Below, in pieces: positions 5,409-8,319 of a stretch of DNA of 8,319 nucleotides. The first letter of the stretch is position 1, and every line of letters begins with the position of its first letter. The stretch is from Firmicutes bacterium UBA2595 (lineage in GTDB: Bacteria; Bacillota; Thermincolia; Thermincolales; UBA2595). The notes beneath the pieces were generated by a model, which was not told where the DNA came from, made no database searches, and worked only from the letters and a program-made list of their open reading frames with translations. The stretch is taken from the NCBI GenBank assembly GCA_002339745.1, contig DDKP01000134.1, positions 1 to 8,319 on the forward strand, read 5' to 3'. Position numbers and translations under genes: made by a program.

Positions 5409-7839
5409 TATTTGTTGAAACAAGCCTTACGGCAATCACCGTCATATCATCATCAACAACTCCGGCGGATTTCTTTATGGCCCTGTTTAACAGCATATCT
5501 GCAATATTTTGCGGGTCGGTAGTAATTGTATCCTGCAAGATATCCAAAATCCATGACTCGCTGTGATTTTCCCCGTCAGTCGTATTCAGGACCCCGTCCG
5601 AGACCACTACCAGAACATCATCGTGTCCCATCGACTGCTGGATTGTATCCACCTCAATATTGTGGAGAATACCCATGGGCAGGCTGTTGGCCCGGATCAT
5701 GCTTACCTGGTTGCCACGTTTAATAAAACTGGGGGCCGAACCGATTTTAACAAGTTCGACTACTCCGCGAATCAGGTCCAATATAGCTAAATCAACCGTC
5801 GCAAATGATTCGTCCGGTGAGCCGAGAACCAGGATAGAGTTGACAGTTTTGGCGGCCAGGCTCGTGTCAAAACCGCTCTCCAACAGCTTCTCCAGCAGGT
5901 TTATTGTCGCCTTGCTTTCAGCCGAAGCCTTTGGGCCTACTCCCATTCCATCACTAAGAACGACGGCGAATTTTCCGTCTTTCAGGTCGAAAGTGGAATA
6001 GCTGTCTCCTGAAATAAGGCTGCAGTCTTTGGCGGCTGAAGCAAACCCTGTTTCAACATTGAACACGCGGGAGGGGACCAATTTAAATTCACACACCGGC
6101 TGTCCCGTTTTTTTGGTACAGTAGTTAGAATTAAGTACTGTCAGGGGTTGGTATAAAATACGGGAGACCACCGGGCTAATACCGTTAATACATTCCAGCT
6201 TTCCCCCGCAGGAAGGGCAGGAAATCTTCACTTCCAGCTGGTCGTTTCCTCCATCAATAACACTCAGGTCAAGAATATTGTAGCCTGCCTTAATCAGTTC
6301 GGAACGGAGGATAATTTCAATATCTTCCCTCATCCGGACATCAATCTTAATCTCCCCGGATAGGTTATGCATTATTGAGGCTATTCCTTCCAGCTGCCCG
6401 GCCACAATGTCTCTTCCTTCCAGCAGCTTGCGCTGCCAAACCTGGGCCTGTTTATACGTCTCATAAAGGCAGTTAACCGTCACCCCAAACTCTTTAAGCC
6501 GCCCGCACCGTTTTTGTATATCGTGCGGGATATATTCTTCCGAGATTCTCCCTTCAGTCTCTATATAAGCCAGCATATCCATGATACTTCTGTAGGTCTT
6601 GTAGAATTCTTTTTCCCAGCAGATACGATAAAGCGAGCAGCCTTTGCACACCTTGGCGGCAATCCCGTTAAACAGGTTCTGCAGGTTGTTTTCTTCGTAG
6701 GTCCTCGCGTCACAGGATATTTCCCTGAAGGTTCGGGAAAGCTCCGAAAAAATCCGGGAGTAATCTCTAATTTTCCCTGCAGTTATTTCCCTGCTTCTTT
6801 TTTCGTTGACAGACCTGGCGTTAAAACTGAATAAGCCGTTTTTGACAATCGACCTGGCCGCAAACAGGCGCTTGGCAGGAATAGACATGAATAGTGCAAC
6901 TGCCAGGGCCGTTTCCACAAAGTTTGTAACTAAGTTTGAGTAGTCGGTTAAATAAATGGACAGCAGTATATTTCCCAGGATAAATCCGATACACACTCCA
7001 ATCCTGCCAAAACCCCGGAACATCCCCGACAGTAATCCTGAAAAAGAATATACTGCCACCATTCTGGGAGCGATTGCCGCAGTTATACCGGGGGCCATTC
7101 CAACCAAAGTGCCCATGGCAGCCCCAAATCCGCTCCCCCCCGTGTAGGCGGCCAAAAGTACCAGGAATCTTCCGAAAATGTTTTTTAGCTGAATCCCTTC
7201 AAAGCTCAACTCCGACAGACCGGTCAGAAAAGCTACAACAAGAACTGCCCCGCCTATTGCTTCCTCTTTTTTGAGTGACAGCGTTTCTCCCTTTTTTTTC
7301 AGTACAGGAAGAAACTTAATCAAGAGAAAAGCGGCACAGCCGGCCAGGATGCCCTCAAAAAGCACTACAATATAATTGTACATATCGGGGGCAAAATAGG
7401 CAAAAATTCCCACTTTAACCACGATGGTCAGCCCGGTTACAAGAACAGGGACACCGTACCACTTCTGCCGGAAATGCCCCTGGGTCCCGCTTAGGCTGGC
7501 AGCCAGCAGCATCAGAGTTGTTACTGAAGCACCCAACGAATAGCCGGAACTGACGGTTACCAGACCCCCGATACCTGCTGCCAGCGCCCACAGGGTTTTA
7601 TCGGGGGTTATTGTCATTACTGACGCTAACAGGGCAGCCGGGAACGGCACAAGACCTCCTGCCAGCACGGCCCTCCCTGCAAAAAACGACATAACCGCCA
7701 AAAATACCGTATCCCACGCTCCTGCCCGCTTTAAGAAATCAGTTACGGCCATTTTGGGAAAAGGAGGTAAAACTAGTTTGGGTTTGGGTTTCCGGCCTCT
7801 TAACCGTTGGTAAGGGTAGATATCCGTTTTCTCACTCAT
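5395..7839 (-). CDS. spoIIE: Stage II sporulation protein E, septal PP2C-type phosphatase
   Basis: SpoIIE sits in the asymmetric division septum and dephosphorylates SpoIIAA, which frees sigma-F in the forespore; it also interacts with FtsZ. The 814-aa length is close to that of the B. subtilis protein (827). Residues 1-42 form a cytosolic basic, proline-rich tail; about 43-320 is a polytopic membrane region of roughly ten helices; 340-590 is the central regulatory region; about 600-814 is the PP2C phosphatase. Metal-binding aspartates are present as D612 (GDSYS), D630 (SDGMG), D748 (SDGV) and the DDD at 796-798, so the enzyme should be active. Two cysteine clusters stand out: C398, C401, C407 and C541, C544, C550, C574, C583. 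Translation starts at ATG 7837-7839 with GGCGGTG (7845-7851) five bases upstream. A dedicated promoter precedes it. The last residues come from a short tandem repeat. Confidence 0.97.
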   Translation of the reverse strand: MSEKTDIYPYQRLRGRKPKPKLVLPPFPKMAVTDFLKRAGAWDTVFLAVMSFFAGRAVLAGGLVPFPAALLASVMTITPDKTLWALAAGIGGLVTVSSGYSLGASVTTLMLLAASLSGTQGHFRQKWYGVPVLVTGLTIVVKVGIFAYFAPDMYNYIVVLFEGILAGCAAFLLIKFLPVLKKKGETLSLKKEEAIGGAVLVVAFLTGLSELSFEGIQLKNIFGRFLVLLAAYTGGSGFGAAMGTLVGMAPGITAAIAPRMVAVYSFSGLLSGMFRGFGRIGVCIGFILGNILLSIYLTDYSNLVTNFVETALAVALFMSIPAKRLFAARSIVKNGLFSFNARSVNEKRSREITAGKIRDYSRIFSELSRTFREISCDARTYEENNLQNLFNGIAAKVCKGCSLYRICWEKEFYKTYRSIMDMLAYIETEGRISEEYIPHDIQKRCGRLKEFGVTVNCLYETYKQAQVWQRKLLEGRDIVAGQLEGIASIMHNLSGEIKIDVRMREDIEIILRSELIKAGYNILDLSVIDGGNDQLEVKISCPSCGGKLECINGISPVVSRILYQPLTVLNSNYCTKKTGQPVCEFKLVPSRVFNVETGFASAAKDCSLISGDSYSTFDLKDGKFAVVLSDGMGVGPKASAESKATINLLEKLLESGFDTSLAAKTVNSILVLGSPDESFATVDLAILDLIRGVVELVKIGSAPSFIKRGNQVSMIRANSLPMGILHNIEVDTIQQSMGHDDVLVVVSDGVLNTTDGENHSESWILDILQDTITTDPQNIADMLLNRAIKKSAGVVDDDMTVIAVRLVSTNKSEQ

Positions 7840-7880
7840 TTCAGCACCGCCCGTTATCTTTTCCTTGGAACTTTTGTTCT

Positions 7881-7946
7881 ATTATATTACATCTCCTGGA
7901 AAATCCATGTCAGGATTAGTAGGACAGGCAAAAAATTATTTCGACC
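7881..7946 (-). promoter_or_regulatory. Spo0A-type spoIIE promoter with 21-bp spacer and 0A-box-like sites
   Basis: On the minus strand CTGACA (7908-7913, five of six to TTGACA) and a perfect TATAAT (7881-7886) are separated by 21 bp instead of 17. Upstream lie GGTCGAA (7940-7946), six of seven to the 0A box TGTCGAA, and a weaker TGTCCTA (7920-7926) exactly 20 bp, two helical turns, downstream of it. The predicted transcription start is near 7874, about 35 bases before the spoIIE ATG. The long spacer with near-consensus hexamers is the known hallmark of Spo0A-activated sigma-A promoters of spoIIE and spoIIG in B. subtilis. Confidence 0.78.
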
Positions 7947-7967
7947 CCTATCCCTTAGAACTTACTG

Positions 7968-8001
7968 AGAACAACAAAAAAGCGTATGAGTTTCATACGC
8001 T
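7968..8001 (-). terminator. Intrinsic terminator of the right-edge gene
   Basis: A perfect 9-bp stem, AGCGTATGA (7981-7989) with TCATACGCT (7993-8001), closes a 3-base loop. On the minus strand it is followed by TTTTTGTTGTT. It lies 12 bp after the stop codon of the gene at 8014-8319 and insulates the spoIIE promoter from upstream transcription. The plus strand has no T-run after the stem. Confidence 0.9.
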
Positions 8002-8013
8002 CATTAGTTGCGC

Positions 8014-8319
8014 TTACCGGAACCCCCGCCTGGCGGTATTCACTAATCCCAGCACCAGCTGTCCTTTCATCGTCCGGTCGTCGCTTATCTCAAGATGCAT
8101 ACTCTCCACCACCATACCCGGCTTGAAAAACCTCGGCCTATAAATGAGGTGCATATCCAGGTACGTATGAAACGGCTTAGTAAAGTGTACTGTATAAAGT
8201 TCCGGAAAGTCCTTAAATTCCTCAGACTTATCTCCCGTTTCCTCATCTGCCAGCAGTCCGTTAGACTGGATTTTCAGAATACTGAAAAAATCATCAAAGG
8301 TTTCCGTATTTTCGTATTT
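8014..8319 (-). CDS. Unrecognised protein, C-terminal 101 residues (5' end outside window)
   Basis: An open minus-strand frame runs from the window edge to TAA (8014-8016) and is closed by the terminator 12 bp beyond. No start codon is needed inside the window; the N-terminus is missing. The visible part begins KYENTETFDDFFSIL, has an acidic middle (ADEETGDKSEE), then a beta-rich stretch with many aromatic residues (TKPFHTYLDMHLIYRPRFF), and ends QLVLGLVNTARRGFR. There is no membrane segment, cysteine or motif I know. Evidence for coding is the uninterrupted 102-codon frame, protein-like composition and the well-placed terminator. In relatives this side of spoIIE often holds S1-domain and DivIC-like genes; this is neither as far as I can tell. 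Confidence 0.72.
   Translation of the reverse strand, partial: KYENTETFDDFFSILKIQSNGLLADEETGDKSEEFKDFPELYTVHFTKPFHTYLDMHLIYRPRFFKPGMVVESMHLEISDDRTMKGQLVLGLVNTARRGFR

Noticed and set aside
5337..5566. Two plus-strand open frames rich in L, T, Y and H
   Set aside because: Their composition comes from the heptamer repeat and the antisense of the spoIIE 3' end; such frames are typical false genes.
7865..8143. 92-codon plus-strand open frame upstream of spoIIE
   Set aside because: It runs across the spoIIE promoter, a terminator and the antisense of the right-edge gene, and lacks a start signal.
1..8319. CRISPR array, insertion sequence, tRNA or riboswitch
   Set aside because: No spaced direct repeats, transposase frame, cloverleaf-like sequence or known aptamer pattern could be seen on either strand; all gaps between genes are under 200 bases.

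Overview
This window reads as chromosomal DNA from a spore-forming Firmicute of the class Clostridia. Protein wording and gene order resemble the Desulfotomaculum/Pelotomaculum (Peptococcaceae) group; that placement is inferred from recollection of family sequences, not from a search. Spore formation itself is directly supported by spoIIE. Moderate G+C, frequent TTG starts and strong purine-rich ribosome binding sites fit.

Layout, right to left, because almost everything is on the minus strand: (1) 8014-8319, the 3' end of an unrecognised gene, closed by an intrinsic terminator at 7968-8001. (2) A short control region (7840-7967) with a sigma-A-like promoter whose -35 and -10 are 21 bp apart, plus 0A-box-like sites, the arrangement known for Spo0A-activated spoIIE/spoIIG promoters. 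(3) spoIIE (5395-7839), the septal phosphatase that activates sigma-F. (4) A 60-100 bp junction with a heptamer tandem repeat across the spoIIE stop codon, a possible sigma-F promoter, and a perfect 9-bp hairpin that covers the next gene's ribosome binding site. (5) A tail-anchored Hanks-type kinase (4380-5300), the positional and structural counterpart of Bacillus subtilis YabT. (6) tilS (2882-4297), essential tRNA(Ile) lysidine synthetase. (7) ftsH (763-2805), membrane AAA+ protease, with its own good promoter overlapping the tilS stop. (8) ndk (280-729), ending in a strong terminator (248-281). (9) On the plus strand and convergent, a 75-aa cysteine-containing small protein (14-241) of unknown function.

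The block matches the B. subtilis order spoIIE-yabS-yabT-tilS-hprT-ftsH, but yabS and hprT are absent and ndk follows ftsH. The genes connect functionally: SpoIIE switches on sigma-F in the forespore, FtsH is known in B. subtilis to degrade SpoIIE, and YabT is a sporulation kinase. TilS and Ndk are housekeeping. No mobile element, CRISPR array, tRNA or rRNA is visible. I do not see a wholly new multi-gene system. The most original signal is the leader of the kinase gene, where promoter, hairpin and ribosome binding site overlap in a way that could make translation depend on which promoter made the transcript.
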